From positions 1 through 5,645 of the forward strand of contig CAJQND010000059.1 in the NCBI GenBank assembly GCA_905479595.1: DNA of 5,645 nucleotides, given 5' to 3'. This stretch comes from an uncultured Hyphomicrobiales bacterium (GTDB taxonomy: Bacteria > Pseudomonadota > Alphaproteobacteria > Rhizobiales > CAJQND01). Of this stretch, positions 5,384-5,645 are shown one piece after another (the stretch's first letter is position 1; each line of letters starts with the position of its first letter). The notes beneath the pieces were generated by a model, which made no database searches, was not told the origin of the DNA, and worked only from the letters and a program-made list of their open reading frames with translations. The position numbers and the translations under genes were made by a program.

Positions 5384-5645
5384 ATGATGCAGCTTTCTGA
5401 TATTCTGTCACGTGAATCGATTGTTCCAGCCTTGAAAGCTGGCAGCAAAAAACAGATCCTTCAGGAGCTTTCACAAGTCGCTGCGGCGCAAAGTGGCCTA
5501 TCGCCACGTGAAGTGTTTGAAGTGTTGTTGCAACGCGAACGGCTCGGCTCAACCGGACTTGGCCAGGGCATCGCCATTCCGCACGGTAAATTCAGCGCAT
5601 TAGATGCAGTACAAGGCGTATTTGCGCGCCTCGCACAACCAGTTG
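5384..5645 (+). CDS. ptsN: Nitrogen regulatory EIIA protein PtsN (partial, 3' end cut by window)
   Basis: PtsN is EIIA-Ntr, the last phosphate acceptor of the PTS-Ntr relay (PtsP, then NPr/PtsO, then PtsN); its phosphorylation state signals nitrogen and carbon status and controls potassium transport and other targets in proteobacteria. The visible 87 residues begin MMQLSDILSRESIVPALKAGSK and include LLQRERLGSTGLGQGIAIPHGK, the conserved active-site segment. H67 in IPHGK is the expected phosphorylated histidine (H73 in E. coli PtsN). The reading frame is open to the window end; the family is about 150-160 residues, so roughly half is missing. It follows hpf by 71 bp on the same strand with no clear terminator between them, so co-transcription is likely. 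The adjacent ATG at 5387 is an equally acceptable start that removes one residue. Confidence 0.95.
   Translation, partial: MMQLSDILSRESIVPALKAGSKKQILQELSQVAAAQSGLSPREVFEVLLQRERLGSTGLGQGIAIPHGKFSALDAVQGVFARLAQPV

Noticed and set aside
4920..5552. Long minus-strand open frame opposite hpf and the ptsN start.
   Set aside because: It lies antisense to two well-recognised genes and its translation shows no domain; it is a shadow of their coding bias.
1..5645. Mobile element, CRISPR array, tRNA or anti-phage system.
   Set aside because: All sizeable + strand genes are conserved housekeeping families in a conserved order, and no repeat array, transposase or RNA gene signature is visible.

Overview
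The window is a compact, single-strand (+) housekeeping cluster typical of an alphaproteobacterium. It matches the conserved lptC-lptA-lptB-rpoN-hpf-ptsN neighbourhood, here preceded by a short HRDC-less ribonuclease D. The RNase D neighbour, the arginine-rich N-terminal extension on LptB, the 'long' two-domain HPF and the long acidic/proline-rich linker in sigma-54 all suggest Alphaproteobacteria, probably the Hyphomicrobiales (Rhizobiales) or a close order. Base composition is moderate rather than strongly GC-rich. The species cannot be named from the sequence alone.

Layout: a RNase D-like DEDDy exonuclease (22-633); a 113-bp gap carrying a 10-bp direct repeat with a 30-bp period; lptC (747-1397), overlapping lptA (1397-1930) by one base; a 76-bp AT-rich gap; lptB with a GTG start (2007-2864); a 75-bp gap with a perfect inverted repeat lying inside a plausible promoter spacer; rpoN (best start ATG 2940, end 4484); a 249-bp gap with two promoter-like sequences, a perfect 6-3-6 inverted repeat and a possible leader ORF; hpf (4734-5312); a 71-bp spacer; and the 5' part of ptsN (from 5384, cut by the window end).

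Functional logic: LptC (inner-membrane anchored), LptA (periplasmic bridge) and LptB (cytoplasmic ATPase) are parts of the Lpt machine that moves lipopolysaccharide from the inner to the outer membrane; LptF, LptG and LptDE must be encoded elsewhere. RpoN is sigma-54. HPF dimerises and silences ribosomes in starvation. PtsN is EIIA-Ntr, the end acceptor of the nitrogen phosphotransferase relay. The cluster therefore joins envelope biogenesis to nitrogen and stationary-phase control.

I see no mobile element, CRISPR array, tRNA, rRNA or sign of horizontal transfer, and no gene set that suggests an undescribed system. The points worth a second look are all in the intergenic regions: repeats and palindromes placed at promoter-like positions, and the hpf leader.
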